Source: Paralithodes platypus
Lineage: Eukaryota; Arthropoda; Malacostraca; Decapoda; Lithodidae
Length of the DNA stretch: 64,000 bases
Direction: 5' to 3'
NCBI GenBank assembly: GCA_032716605.1
Contig: JAVRFV010002373.1
Location: forward strand, 628,052 to 692,051
Shown: positions 19,869 through 31,032 of the stretch, one piece after another
Layout of the letters: every line of letters begins with the position of its first letter
How positions within the stretch are numbered: the first letter of the stretch is position 1
Made by a program: the position numbers and the translations under genes
Notes under the pieces: generated by a model
The model's database searches: none
What the model was told of the DNA's origin: nothing
The model's input: only the letters and a program-made list of their open reading frames with translations

Positions 19869-21029
19869 GGCCTAGCCTACAAATTTTTGTCCCTTTGTCA
19901 GAGCCCTCACCTTCATTCTTGATCTTGTCAATACTGTACCGGTACTCAACTTCCTTTTATTAGATTTTGAATGCTCGTTTGTCACTTTTGAGCGGATTTT
20001 TCTCTTATCAACCCTTTGTTTCTTGCTACAGGAGCCCTTATCCTTACATTCTTCATCTGCCATACTCAGCTTCCTCTTTGTAGTGACAACCACCTTGTCA
20101 ACATCACTTTCCGGCTTCATAATAGGCCTAGGCCTACCTTCCTCATTTAAATTATCATTTTCCTTCCACTTCAGAGCTATGGACGGCTTTTCGGGAGCGG
20201 CCTCCTCCTTCTTAAAGTGATAACTAGAAATTATAGAATAAACGATGTCAATAAAGTTTTGCTCCCTTTCCTGGTCAGCCATATGCTTGTCATTTCTCTC
20301 CTCTGCAAGACCATGGCCATGGAGAGAGAAAAATATTCGGCTCATCCTTTTAAGCACTGAAATGCCAACTAATGCAATATCAAAGTGATCAGCCACTGTC
20401 ACATCTGTAACAAATTGTGTCGACCCTATTCTTAATCGACAATTTGGAACATGGGTATTGAAAACTTTCTCTCCAATTATCGTATCATAGCTCAGAGGTT
20501 TCTTAAGCGGTTGAATATTAAGCTTTAAACTTTCAGCTATATCTTTAGGCATAAGTACATGGCTTGTACCTGTATCTGGCATAAATGATATCCATTTACC
20601 ACCTACGAAACATGAAGCACATGCGCAAGCTCGTGGAATCGGTGAGGCTCGAGGGTTGAAGACATTCAAGTAAGGCTCTTCCTCATCGAACTTTAAGAAA
20701 CACTCATGACTGAGCAATACATCAGTGCCGAGTAAACCAAAATCACGCGGATGCTTATGTACAGTCACATGTGGGCGAGAAATAAACTCAGTTTTGCACT
20801 CAAGTGAGCAAGGCCCTACAGTCCCTATCAGGCTAGGGTACACTTCCTGCAACTCTGGGATTAAAATCTTCTGGAATTTATCTTTTAGGTTTAATAGTTC
20901 CACAAACTGGACGGGAATTGATGTGAAAGGGGAGCCCGAGTCTACAAGTAATGGTATTTCAATGCCATTCAGTTTCACGTCCAAGAACAAGCAATTTCCA
21001 TACCCCCAACGAAGATATATATTGACCAT
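19869..21029 (-). CDS. Protein with two tandem retropepsin-like aspartic protease domains
   Basis: An intact 385-codon single-exon frame with an ATG in good context (A at -3, G at +4). Domain 1 (about residues 1-125) has the active-site motif LLVDSGSPF (D30-S31-G32) and the second hydrophobic-Gly motif GLLGTDVL (98-105). Domain 2 (about 143-230) repeats the pattern with FMPDTGTSHV (D152-T153-G154) and IALVGISVL (218-226). Between them is a cysteine cluster ACACASC (134-140). Residues 245-385 are hydrophilic with KRKLS twice (318-322, 358-362) and KKQRVDKRK (336-344), so nuclear location is likely. Retropepsins normally dimerise from one-domain chains; two domains in one chain could form an internal dimer as in pepsin. 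No RT, integrase or LTR adjoins it. It may be a domesticated retroelement protease. It could also be an orphan fragment of an LTR element that has stayed open. Function is unknown. Confidence 0.75.
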
Positions 21030-21995
21030 CGTCGTTTATGAAACCGATTCCAATTCAGTTAAGCTCGGCTTAGGCTAAGTAAGGTTAGAATATATAGTAG
21101 GCCTATTACTTAACCACTTAACAAAGCCTAGGACTAAATTGATTCAACACACTACACGTAATAGACGCGGTTTTACTTCACTGATAGTTGACACTTGCAG
21201 ATCGAGGCGTGTTCAATGTTGAACTGTTGATCGACGATTTAAGATTTAAGATATAACCGAGCCTTCTTCTTCTTCTTCTTCTTCTTCTTTTGAACCCGCC
21301 CGCAGACCGTGCAGATCCGCAGGGCTGACCTTTGTATCGGTACTGGCTCAGAAACGTTAGTAGGAGGGAAAGTTTAGAGTAGAAAGTTTAGAGTAGAAAG
21401 CCAAAAGCAGTGGTGCCAAATCAAAACTTTACATATAGGCTAACTAGATATTTAAAATATTCTATAGTTGGTAGATACTAATCAGTTAATACTGAAAAAC
21501 ACTAGAGTAACTCCACAAACGATAGAATATCGCTCAATATGGTAAAATCTTCAGAAAACCGCTAAAATTCATATACAGTAGTTGGTTTACAATATTTGTC
21601 GCTAGATCGAAATAATTAGGGGTCTAGATCTAGCGTGAAAGTATCTTTGCCCTTAAATAGTCACAGCCACTGATATATACAATAAATAAAGTGGTCCCAA
21701 CAAATATAGATTTATAGGAAGCCAGCTGATAATTGTGCCAGGGTCACCAGTTAAAACACAAAATACTGCTAGATCCATTCTCAAAAGTCGCTATAATTAA
21801 CAAATGCCAGGTAATTAAATCAAGCACTAGAATATTACTCAACATTGGATCAAATCCCCAGAATGTTCGTAGAATTTGTCATTAGAAGCGATACAAATAC
21901 GGCTAGATCCAATTTAATGACTCCTAAATAACCCTTTAAAATAGCTATATTGGCAACACTTCTGGGGTGCGTTCAAAGTAAGATTTCAGACGCGC
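21030..21995. other. Upstream region of the protease-like gene
   Basis: No other gene seen. A TCAGT initiator-like element on the minus strand lies near 21180-21186, about 150 bp upstream of the ATG, without a clear TATA box. A (CTT)n run occupies 21263-21289. The rest (21300-21995) is A/T-rich unique sequence. Confidence 0.4.
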
Positions 21996-22320
21996 CTATA
22001 ATAATAATAATAATAATAATAATTCTTTATTCCAAAGACATAAGATAGATACAGTATAAATACAGTACGACCTAATGGTCCATATCACATACACTTCTCG
22101 TCAGAGCACAGATAATAATTATACACAAAGATATATTAATAAAGACACAATAAAATAAAAAATACAGTAGGCCTATTTACAGAATAGAGCACATATCACA
22201 TTTTGTCACAATATAACACAGATAGGCTAACTAAGGCTATTGCTCAATGTTGGTTAACACCTATTGCACAGATCATTGCTCATAGTTCAATTAGACCTAT
22301 ATATTACATTACAGTACATA

Positions 22321-23943
22321 CTATGTGTGCAGCAGCTTCTGCCAGTGAGATATAATACGGGATTCATAGATATGATCACTAGACCAAAGAGCTACAATCA
22401 GCGTGTTACTGGAGGATTGCAGTCGCTGCGAAAAGCTGTACACCAGTCTCCTGATGACAGCCCGACAGCACTGCACATCCAACAGTGTGCACACCATACT
22501 AGTGCTTTCATATTTAGAGAGACCAATGAACATCTTGAGTATATTATGATAGGATGTACACAGACCATTTATGGTGGCTCTCTTATACTTCCACCACAAA
22601 TGGGCCGTGTACATAGAGGAACAATATGTTCGGAACAAAGTGACTTTAGTTTCCCAATTACACATGTGGAATTTTTTCAAGATGGTGTTACCACGTAAAT
22701 ATAGCTGTCTGCGCTGACGGCCGATATCTGCATCATCTGAGCAATCGTTTGAGATAATGTGTCCCAGGTATTTTATTTTGTTTACTTCTTGAATAATTTG
22801 ATTATTGAGTGAGAAATTTGTCAGTTTACTTTTATACAGTAATTTTGATCTAAATATAAGAACAGCACTTTTCAGTGGGTTGAATTTAACACAATGTTTA
22901 CTACCAAAAGATTCACATATATCAAGAAGTTTGCTCAGACCCGCAGAAGACGGTGCAATAATGACCAGATCATCAGCATACATGAGATGGTTGATGATTT
23001 TATTCCCACCATAACATCCAATCTGCTCTTTATTCAATTTATCACTTAATTCATCCATATATACATTGAATAAGTAAGGTGAGAGAATACTACCCTGTCT
23101 CACTCCATTGGTTACTGTAAAGGAATCCGAAATAATGTTACCCCATCTTACATTAAATGTTTGATTGGCGTACCAGTACTTCAAGATTCTCAGTATATAG
23201 GATGGCACTCCCCTTGTTGCTAATTTATCAAACAGGATATTGTGGCAGACTCTGTCAAATGCCTTACTAGCATCAAGAAAGCATGCAAAAATAGAGCTGT
23301 TCATTTTGATGTACCCATCCACTAGCTCCTTCAGAGTGTAGATGCACTGGTCCGTACCATGATTCATTTTAAAACCAAATTGATTACTATTAGTTGAGAT
23401 ATACACTGAGATTCTGTCTAAAATGATTAACTCTAGTATCTTACTTACAATACTGGCAAGGGCAATAGGTCTATAGTTGTCTTTTGATGTAATTTTGCCA
23501 GCCTTGTCTTTAATTACTGGTATCAAGGTAACGGACATCATAGATTCTGGTAGGAAACCATAGATTAGAAAGCTGGTAAAGCAACTGCTGAGTTTCTCCA
23601 AGAGGAGAGTGGAGGAGTACTTCAAATGTTCAGCATATATACCATCAAAACCACAGGATTTGTTAGCATCTAGCCTACTTATTCCAGCCTTGATTTTTTC
23701 ACTTGTAACTTTAATTGTGTCATATTTTTCTTCTTTGTTACACTCTGTTGTAGCAGCAATGGTATTTCCTTGGTGCCCAACAGAGTTAAACAAAGTTTGG
23801 TAATGTGTTTTCCAAAGATTGGCTATGTTATTAGTACCAGAGATCCCATCTACACTAACGGGTAGAGGTGTGCAGCTATTATGCATTTTTTTAATATCCT
23901 TCCAGAAGGCCAATGTGTCTTTGCTAGCAAAGTTTTTGGCCAA
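22321..23943 (-). pseudogene. LINE-D reverse transcriptase
   Basis: The 540-residue frame contains the RT core: KSCGFDGIYAEHLK (95-108), NYRPIALAS (156-164), catalytic CFLDASKAFD (221-230), NGVRQGSILSPYLF (279-292) and catalytic YADDLVII (322-329). The thumb has IKYLGHIIS. The C-terminal tail has no zinc knuckle. It is preceded by a linker in other frames (23966-24289, blocks WNDHVSELYQASRDAR and ARCKYAIRYIKK), with frameshifts near 23955 and 24190. The RT itself is open and keeps the catalytic aspartates, but the full polyprotein cannot be made without the shifts. Clade not assigned. Confidence 0.88.
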
Positions 23944-24179
23944 TGCTTCTCTTCTTAATACATTTTCATTGTTTTTTTATATATCTGATTGCATACTTGC
24001 ATCTAGCCTTTAGTCTGGTGAGCATGTCAAAAATGGGTCCCTGTCTCGGTTTACTATGATCCAGCCATACACTACGAGCATCTCGGGATGCCTGGTATAG
24101 TTCTGAAACATGGTCATTCCACCCAGGTTTGTTAAAAGAGTAATTTTTGTTATGCTTGTGAAATACTATGTCACTAGCC

Positions 24180-25078
24180 TTAGTAAGACAAGATATAATT
24201 ATTGTACAGCTTGCTGACTTCTTCTCGATGACTAGCATTAACACAATTGGGGTCTTCACAGGTAATGGCATCCTCACTGCCAGGATCAAGCTCAGAAAGG
24301 AGAGTGTGTGTTAAAGTGCAAAATTGCTCACACTCCTCCTCGTCAAGCCCGCCCCATGGCAGTTTTGGATTTACACTATTGTTTGACTGGGTTAATTCTG
24401 GCACTCTTTCCAAACTAGCTGTTAAGGTCAATGGGATATGATCTTCATCTGTATATGTATACTGAATTTCCATATTTGTTATCATATCATGGAAATCAGC
24501 ACTAGCTACGGTATGATCTAGCCAAGACGTTGAGCCCCATGCTGCACTGACACATGTGTAACTACTATGAGGGAGCATGAGCTGAGAAGAGATAATTAGA
24601 TCATGCTCACCACAGAAGTTAGTCATATGACTAGCAAACAGAGAGTTACTCATGTCCTTCAGATTAGCATTCCAGTCCCCTATTACAGAGTAGCAGGTGG
24701 TATTTAGTTCCTGTAAAAGAGCACTTAGCTCTCCAAGGCATTCCAGGTATTGTTCTTCATTTTCATTACATTGGTAGGGCAAGTACACACTAAGAATAAC
24801 TACTTTCCGTTGGATATCTTCTATTTCTATACCTGTACACCATGGTAAATTTGTTACAAGTGGTTTAACCCGGCTGTCTAAAGAGTCCTTCCACAAAATA
24901 GCTACTCCTCCCGGTGGGTGACCTGCTACTAGACCATCCATAGCATCGGTTGTCGAGACCCCAAACCCATGAAAATTATCACAGATAGTACTGAGGTTAC
25001 CCAAATCCTGTTTAAAATACCAAGTCTCCTGCAGGCACAAAATATCACTGGTATTAAATACGTCTACTACATCAGGGC
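24180..25078 (-). pseudogene. LINE-D endonuclease domain
   Basis: The 286-residue frame (from 25040; coding sense continues up to about 25078) shows apurinic/apyrimidinic-type endonuclease motifs. These are CLQETW (catalytic Glu) near the start, GGVAILWK, VILSVYLPY, the GDWNAN block (catalytic Asp and Asn), TSWLDHTVAS and the terminal DEDHIPL (Asp-His pair). Such domains nick target DNA for LINE integration. It ends by frameshift at about 24190 before the RT linker. The first part of the domain is missing because of 5' truncation. Confidence 0.85.
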
Positions 25079-26400
25079 GTCTTCACGTCCTGGACAGTGA
25101 AGTTGCACTCCCGTAGTCCTTCTCCTTGGAATATGTTGTCGATGGGTGGTATGTTCCCTGCGCTTTCCTTGGTGAATACTTTCTGGAATTCATTGTTTAG
25201 GATTGAACAGGCCTCGATCGTACTGGAGGTTAACGTACCGTCAGGACACTTTAGCTGTAGCACTTCTTCCTTACTTTTTGCTTTGCTTCGTGTATATGCA
25301 AAGAAAGCTCGTGGGTTTGTTCTTACCTCAGTGGATAATTTTTTCTCAAACCAGTACTAGGCTTCCCTCACAGCTCGAGTAGATAAGTTTCTTTTCCTAC
25401 AATAGTTTTGGTATCGGGCTGTCGTTCTTCTCTGCCTGTAGCTTATCCAGGCCTCTTCTTTTGTCTTGATTTTATTCAGGACCCTATCAGTCATCCACTT
25501 AGGTTTGGGCTTTCTTCCGGTGGGAGATACCTCTTGGAGTGGCACACAGGATTCTAACATATTGTTGTAGTGGTGAAGGAAAATGCTCCACTGATCCTCA
25601 ACACTCTTATCCTTGAGCTCCTCCTCCCATCTTACACCACTTAACAGGACTTTGGCTCTCTCACAGTCTCCTTTATAGAAGCATCTTTTGGGATTGTGCT
25701 GAGATGAGGGTAATCCTTCCACAAGGTACTCAAAAGTGAGGACACTGTGGTCACTTTTTCCTATTGGGGCTTTGTACTGTAGGTTCTGAACATCCAATTC
25801 TTCTTTGGTAAAAATGAGATCAAGTAGAGATGGAGTGTCGCTTCCTCTTGCTCTTGTAAACTCTCTGACATGCTGATTGAGAAACACATCTTGACTGGCG
25901 TCATAAAACTTGAGTTGCTCGCTCTCTTCTCCACCCTCTACATAATTTTCATCCCAGTTTATTTCCTTAAAATTAAAATCCCCGCAGATTAGCACATTGT
26001 CCACGGGACTATCTCCTAATGCTAATAGTGTCTGCCTGATGCTCCCATTGTACTCATTTGATGAATTTGGTGGCCTGTAGCTACAGCCCAAAAGAATTTT
26101 TCTTCGTTCCATTTTAATTTCACAGACCACAGTTTCGTTGTTTCTCCATGCATCATTAAAACACTCCGATGAAGGAATGTCCTTTCTTATGAGTATGGTC
26201 ACACCACCCCCTAGCCCAGTTTCTCTGTCCTTCCTGTATACCATGTATGAATTACAATCAAAGCACTGGGCAGACAAATCCTGTTGACTTAACTTAGTTT
26301 CCGTAATAAAAATAACATGTGGATTTTCCTTATTTACAATTATTGCAAGCTGATCACTTTTGCGGCAGTATTAATACCATCCGCATTGGTGTATATACAC
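25079..26400 (-). pseudogene. LINE-E ORF2: endonuclease and start of RT region
   Basis: From about 26398 the frame reads IYTNADGIN, then after a frameshift near 26350 ENPHVIFITETKLSQQDL, and then the open 307-codon block 25357-26277. That block holds GGGVTILIRK, LLGCSYRPPNS, ICGDFNFKEINW (catalytic Asp/Asn), LLDLIFTKE and SDHSVLTFEY, so it is a complete AP-type endonuclease. An in-frame TAG at 25354-25356 is followed in the same frame by the linker YWFEKKL, AFFAYTRSKAK and VFTKESAGN to about 25079. There it is cut off by LINE-D. No RT core remains. Confidence 0.85.
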
Positions 26401-27020
26401 TTAACCTCTGAAGTGCGCATGGGGGTAATTGGAAACGTCCCCCTGTGCTGACGTATTTGAGGTGTTTCCGTCACTAAAATATTCATTGTGCCATTAATAG
26501 CATTAATACTTATCCATATGCACCTATTATGGGTTGATTATAAAGGTATTAACCTGAAACAACAATAAAACGAGTGAAAACAGCGTTTGGATGGTCAAAA
26601 TCGGAGATATAGCCCGCGAGTTGTATAATGTATGGGTGAGGCAATCTGCTTTCCCGCCAATTTCCCCCAAGGCCACTGAGACACAGTCGATCGATACTCT
26701 CTCTCTCTCTCTTGCACTCGCTTGCTATCAGTGATGACCACACCCTCCAATCGGATTTCTAATGTTAGCACAAAAATATACCTCAGAATATGGGAATAAC
26801 AGGGAAAATAGGTGATAACTGAAGGAGAGGAGGAAAGTGGGGAAGGAGGGGAGGTAGAGGACTGAGATTTTGCATGGCCCAGGGGCCAAAAAAAAAAAAA
26901 AAAATAAAAAAACATTTTTTTCGATGTCAAAAGTTGATTTTTTTTTTCTCTGACTCTTAAGAGTCTCCCCGCAGTGCGCCGGGGGAACTCTTAAGAGTCT
27001 CCCCGCAGCTCCCGGGTTAA
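26401..27020 (-). mobile_element. TTAA MITE, family A copy 2
   Basis: A 620-bp block bounded by TTAA (26401-26404, 27017-27020) is the inverse of the element at 2532-3161. It includes the AGACTCTTAAGAGT palindromes, the GGGGCCATGCAAAATC-like stretch, the (GA)n run and the GCGCACTTCAGAGG end. It lies between the ORF1 stop and the first conserved residues of ORF2 of LINE-E, so it destroyed the ORF2 start. Internal (GA)n and poly-A lengths differ between the copies. Confidence 0.9.
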
Positions 27021-27032
27021 GGGCTTCCGGTC

Positions 27033-27932
27033 CTACTGCTGGACTGGTGGCGCTTCCCCTTGGTTCTCTTGGCCTGGGGTCACTTGAGCTCCCTCTGCTG
27101 AGTGTGGCTGCATGTTGGCTGGTTGTCTTGGACTGATTCCTTGCTTTGGTGTCTGGTTCACGACATGTCCTTCCGTTTCTGTTTGCTGTGGTGTTGGGAT
27201 TCTGGGGTGTTCTGATAGTGTTATCTGCCTCAGTCTCCCTCTGGTTAGTATCCACTTTTTTCCCCTGGCACCAGATTCATTGAGATTCTTGTTTCTCTGG
27301 TCCCTTTCCTTGACCAGCATTGCATGCTCCTGTCTCTCTTTGAAAGTTCGATCCGGCATAATCTGAAAGGTGTTATTGTTGGACGCATTTACGCATTCTT
27401 CCTTGTGCCTTTTTAGTATCTTCCACTTTAGGTCTTCATTCTTCAAAACTACCTTGAGATACCTTGGGTTCTTGTGTCCCTGTTGTCCTCGATCCTGTTG
27501 GAATTTTTTGGGGTTTAGCCGAGCCAGATACTTTATCTCAACTGGATCATTGATGCCCATTTCTTTAACTATTTTCTCCACATTTTGAACATCCCCATTT
27601 TTCCTATGAATAGGATCATCTGATCTTGTCTCTTCCATTCCCTTGATGATTAGGTTGGATCTCCTATAGGACTTCTCCTCTTCATCATTTTTGAACACCT
27701 TTATCTGCTCCCACACTGCATCTTTGAAGTCCTGGTTGGCCTTGTAATCTGTCTTTTCTTCCAGTTGTTCTACCTTGGTATTACTAGCTGTCATTATTAC
27801 AGAGCTCCTCAAATGTGTATTTTTGTGTAACATTTTGCAATGCAAATGTGTTTGGGTGTATGCCTTTATCCCTGTAGAAATTGTGAAAGGTGGTAGTGGT
27901 TGTGGTGTATTTATTGAGTGTTTGTGGTACAA
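27033..27932 (-). pseudogene. LINE-E ORF1 (nucleic-acid-binding chaperone type)
   Basis: The frame is open for 299 codons, but the first ATG giving family-like sequence is at 27794 (MTASNTKVEQLEEK). A short coiled coil (residues 48-85) is followed by YRRSNLIIKGMEE, VEIKYLARL, RYLKVVLKNEDLKWKILKR and IMPDRTFKERQEHAMLVKE. This is the pattern of the RRM-like and C-terminal domains of LINE ORF1 proteins, which coat LINE RNA. A glutamine/proline-rich tail ends in a TAG at 27030. It could be intact as ORF1; it is called a pseudogene because the element as a whole is broken. Confidence 0.75.
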
Positions 27933-27959
27933 GTGTGTTTGCTATTGAGGTGAAGAAGG

Positions 27960-28032
27960 ATTTTTTTTTTTTTTGCTGTTCCTTAGGCAGAGAGAGAGAG
28001 AGAGAGTGAGTGTGTGTGTGTGTGTGTGTGTG
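27960..28032. repeat. Poly-T, (GA)n and (GT)n microsatellites
   Basis: A 15-base T run, then (GA)n at about 27990-28006 and (GT)n at about 28007-28032, directly upstream of LINE-E and abutting a TTAA MITE. Confidence 0.9.
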
Positions 28033-28254
28033 TTAACCCCTTCTGTACCGGTAACGTCTTGTATTTTTATTTCAGCTACTACAGTATTAGACAATGTTAT
28101 TCAGTTAAAGAAGGGCCTCCAGCAATTACCAGGCTTGGAACTATCTCACTTAACCCTTTTTACTACCACAGATTCTTCTTCAACTGCTGTACAAAATAGT
28201 CTAAATATAGCTAGAATATATGTAAAAAGACGTAACCGGTACTGAAGGGGTTAA
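28033..28254. mobile_element. TTAA MITE (222 bp)
   Basis: Bounded by TTAA (28033-28036, 28251-28254). TIRs read CCCCTTCTGTACCGGTAACG on the left and CCCCTTCAGTACCGGTTACG inverted on the right. Two inverted copies of the recurrent core motif lie inside (about 28085-28113 and 28171-28211), so the element is nearly palindromic. Confidence 0.85.
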
Positions 28255-28302
28255 ATGAGAGCATAGGTATATTTATAGTAGCCTACATAATTATATTGTG
28301 AT

Positions 28303-28367
28303 TAGACAGGGATCTGCCTTGTGTGGGCCGATCGGCTTTCTGCAGACTCCCATGTTCTTATGTTCTT
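28303..28367 (+). repeat. LINE 3'-end fragment
   Basis: A short block containing GTGTGGGCCGATCGGC and CTGCAGACTCCC ends in the repeated unit ATGTTCTT (28350-28367). Such (ATGTTCTT)n tails are typical of the 3' end of a LINE family common in decapod genomes, probably the LINE-B family. That link is from general knowledge and not provable here. Confidence 0.5.
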
Positions 28368-29220
28368 AACTGTGTATTTATAAGTGTGTGTGTGTGATTG
28401 ACAGTATAGGTCTCTTTCTTTTCAATTGACGGTAAGATGCAAAGTTCCATCAAGATTTCGCAGTTATTTTGAAGATTTTCTAGTGAGAGTAAGTGTTGGT
28501 TAAAGTTATGCTTTTCAACTCTTATTACCCCTTTAGAAGTACTACAAGGCCAAACTAAGTCAGTATCTCTCTATCTCTCTCTCTCTCTCTCTTCTCGATG
28601 ACAAATGGCGTATTCTCGTGCTTGCCCCTCACAAGTCAAACCATCTTGAATTATTGCTAGAACATGCCGGCACCCTTCCATCTTCCAACATTATATAATG
28701 AAAAATGGGGGAATTCTCTCTCTCTCTCTCTCTCTCATCAACAGCAAGTCCAGTGTGATCTTAGGTGACTCCAATTGTCAGGTGAACTTGAAAACGAGAC
28801 CTGCCGATGCTGAAGGTAGGCATCTTATGGACTTGTCATTTTGCAAGTGATAAATTTTGACCCAGTGGGTGAACGAGCCAACTAGAGGCAACAATATATA
28901 GCCTTATACATCTTGTCTTCACCCCGCATATAATGCCACCCCAGAGCGGCCCTCTGCATGTAAACGTACAACCACATTTTACCTTTAAAATCTGCTAACT
29001 ATCGATTCATATGTACAGCTCCAGCGTCCTTATACAACGAAACTTGGAAGTGGTCAATTTACCCATCCGCACAAGCCCCAACATTCTGGTTAACTAGGAA
29101 ACATAAAGGGTAGCCTACTGTGTATATTATATGTGATTGCAAATATTTGTGTGAGCGCATATCCTACGCGTTGTGAGTGGTGGGCGAGTTGTATAGTTGA
29201 GTAGCCCAACTCACATATAG
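28368..29220. other. Non-coding stretch with CT microsatellites
   Basis: No gene seen. (CT)n runs lie at about 28567-28591 and 28713-28736. Between about 28735 and 29060 there is weak plus-strand resemblance to a decayed LINE endonuclease (blocks like 'V-I-L-G-D-S-N' and 'W-V-N-E-P-T-R-G-N-N'), too broken to define. Confidence 0.4.
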
Positions 29221-29221
29221 G

Positions 29222-29442
29222 CTATAGTCTATTCGCTGTAAGTAGGCGAGAAATCATGAACTATATTATCTGTAATCAAAAAGGGCTAGAGCAAATGGGC
29301 TGTACATTTCTACACCTATTCCCTGGCCGACCCTTCCCAAATGGTAGAAATATTAGCTAGATTACTCTAGTCTTTTTTTGAGTTACATAGGATCGATAGA
29401 GGTCACGATTTCTCGCCTACTCACAGCGAATAGACTAGCTAT
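29222..29442. mobile_element. Foldback MITE (about 220 bp)
   Basis: Inverted ends AGTCTATTCGCTGTAAGTAGG and CCTACTCACAGCGAATAGACT are about 30 bp long and enclose a conserved core. The core (ccctattccctggccgac..ttcccaaatggtagaaatattagct) recurs at 37700-37990 inverted and 38085-38235 direct. Confidence 0.75.
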
Positions 29443-30249
29443 AGGTTAGCTTGCCATGGAAAAGAATATATAGGCTACTCGATATCTCGGGTAGCCTACT
29501 TATGGGAATTCATTTTCTTGTTCAACACTTTCCTTAGATTCGTTTCTATTGCACGGAAAATGTTCTAATCGTGAGTATTGCAGTAAGAATTGTGAAGTGG
29601 TATCGCTGTTGATGTAGTGGGTAGCCTATAGGCTAAGTAAAAATGATAGAGGGACCATTTAAGATATCTATCTGCACTAACAGATTCGAACCCTGGATAA
29701 CAAAAGTAAAGGGCAAAATGGATGGCTTCGTTGGAACGTAATCCTCATTCGGTTACACTTAAGGGGTAACCGAATGAGGTTACTCAAAAATATAATTAAA
29801 TTAGCTCAGAAAAGATCTCGATATATTCCAGATCGGAAGAGATTTGAACCTCAAATATGCTATGGTTAGCCATTAAAATTAGTTTTCTGTAAACGAGATG
29901 ATTGTAGAAAATTATATTTAAAGCAGTAACTTTTTTAAAATTTGTATTTAAGTCTTCATGTAAATTATTAATATTTATCTTAAAAACAACTATTTACTAT
30001 AATATCGTCTATTTTTGCACACCACATAATATTGCGTATTTTTTGCATTAACACCAGCCACTATAAAGTAGAACAAATAAATACGATATGCATCTAGATA
30101 AAACAGGCGAACTTCACACCATTGAGAACCAAAAACCCGTCCGAGGAACATTCAAAATTTGTTGCTCTCATTATTACGTGTATTTAAGCATCTACATAGT
30201 ACATTAAAAGTTTACAAAACATTTAGATACAAAAACACGTAAATTTACA
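29443..30249. other. Non-coding stretch with a perfect small palindrome
   Basis: No gene seen. An inverted pair CCTCATTCGGTTAC / GTAACCGAATGAGG spans 29742-29780. GATTCGAACCC near 29690 resembles a tRNA B box, but no cloverleaf could be supported. The last 250 bp before the ORF at 30250 are A/T-rich and could hold its promoter, but no clear TATA/Inr pair was found. Confidence 0.4.
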
Positions 30250-31032
30250 ATGACTGCCACCAACAAAAGAGTTATTCGGATCCCTAAAACCGATTACGGT
30301 GTAATAAAGACTCGGTTCATGGCCATCGCCAAGGCTCGGAAGCAAAACGCGTGGTATGATGACAAACGGGAACTCTATTGGTTTACTGGTTCATCCCCTG
30401 AAGACATGGATTGTTTTGCAAAGGAGATCAAGCAGGGGCTAAGAAGGTATGAAATGTTTAAGATCGGAAAGAAGGGATTCCACAAGAAGGCCATAGTAAA
30501 CAAAATGGCTCAGAAAAAAGTCGCAGATGCGTTAAGGTTCATTTACCAAGATAAAGCCACAAAGCAGATAAAAATGTCAGCAGAGAACTGCTTGTATTGG
30601 AGACAGGTGGTTATGTCTGCCAAAGTGTATGCCGTTCATAGTAACCAATTTGAAGTCATTAAGGGGTACTATCACATAATGAAAATGGTACACAAAAAGG
30701 GTATGCTGCATGCATTAGGCGAATACCCTTGGGTGGACAACTTCGTGGTTCATGTGGAGGATATGTTGCCTAGGGTTGATGAGGAGGAAAAAAGGCTAAA
30801 GGAATGGAAAATAACTCTGGAAGAGATGGAGAGGAGGAAGGAGGCATGGAAGATGGAGGAAGAGATGGAGGATAGTAGCAGTGATGATAGTGAAAGTAGT
30901 AGTGATGAAAGTAGTAGTGATGATGAAAGTAGTAGTGATGATAATGAGAGTAGTAGTGGTGATAGTGATAATAGTGAAAGTTGTAGTGATGATGATGGGA
31001 GTAGTAGGTCTAATGACATTGGTGAGCATTGA
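30250..31032 (+). CDS. Unknown protein, basic N-terminal part and Ser/Asp-rich tail
   Basis: An intact 260-codon frame starts with an ATG in ACAATGACT context. Residues 1-175 are lysine-rich, predicted mainly helical, and contain several aromatic residues (RELYWFTGSSPEDM, NCLYWRQVVM, YYHIMKMVHKKG, LGEYPWVDNFVVHVEDM). Residues 178-208 are a charged, coiled-coil-like E/K/R region. Residues 209-260 are almost only S, D, E with occasional N and G, built from short AGTAGTGATGAT-type codon repeats that continue past the stop. No transposon features adjoin it. I do not recognise the family. A nuclear or nucleic-acid/histone-binding role would suit the charge layout, but that is only inference. Confidence 0.55.
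   Translation: MTATNKRVIRIPKTDYGVIKTRFMAIAKARKQNAWYDDKRELYWFTGSSPEDMDCFAKEIKQGLRRYEMFKIGKKGFHKKAIVNKMAQKKVADALRFIYQDKATKQIKMSAENCLYWRQVVMSAKVYAVHSNQFEVIKGYYHIMKMVHKKGMLHALGEYPWVDNFVVHVEDMLPRVDEEEKRLKEWKITLEEMERRKEAWKMEEEMEDSSSDDSESSSDESSSDDESSSDDNESSSGDSDNSESCSDDDGSSRSNDIGEH

Larger units (their letters stand above)
21996..25078 (-). mobile_element. LINE-D non-LTR retrotransposon
   Basis: Minus-strand element ending in a microsatellite-like (ATT)n tail (plus strand 21998-22023). It is preceded by an AATAAA on the minus strand (plus TTTATT at 22026-22031) and a ~290-bp 3' UTR. It encodes an endonuclease (24180-25078) and an RT (22321-23943) with frameshifts between them. It is 5'-truncated at about 25078, where LINE-E sequence begins. 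Confidence 0.85.

Noticed and set aside
22264..22698. Plus-strand 144-codon frame
   Set aside because: It is antisense to the C-terminal end of the LINE-D RT and has no features of its own.
29640..29720. tRNA gene or SINE around GATTCGAACCC
   Set aside because: Only a B-box-like sequence was seen, with no A box at suitable distance.
30750..31029. Long Ser/Leu- and Ile/Thr-rich frames on the minus strand
   Set aside because: They are mirror images of the Ser/Asp triplet repeat of the plus-strand ORF.
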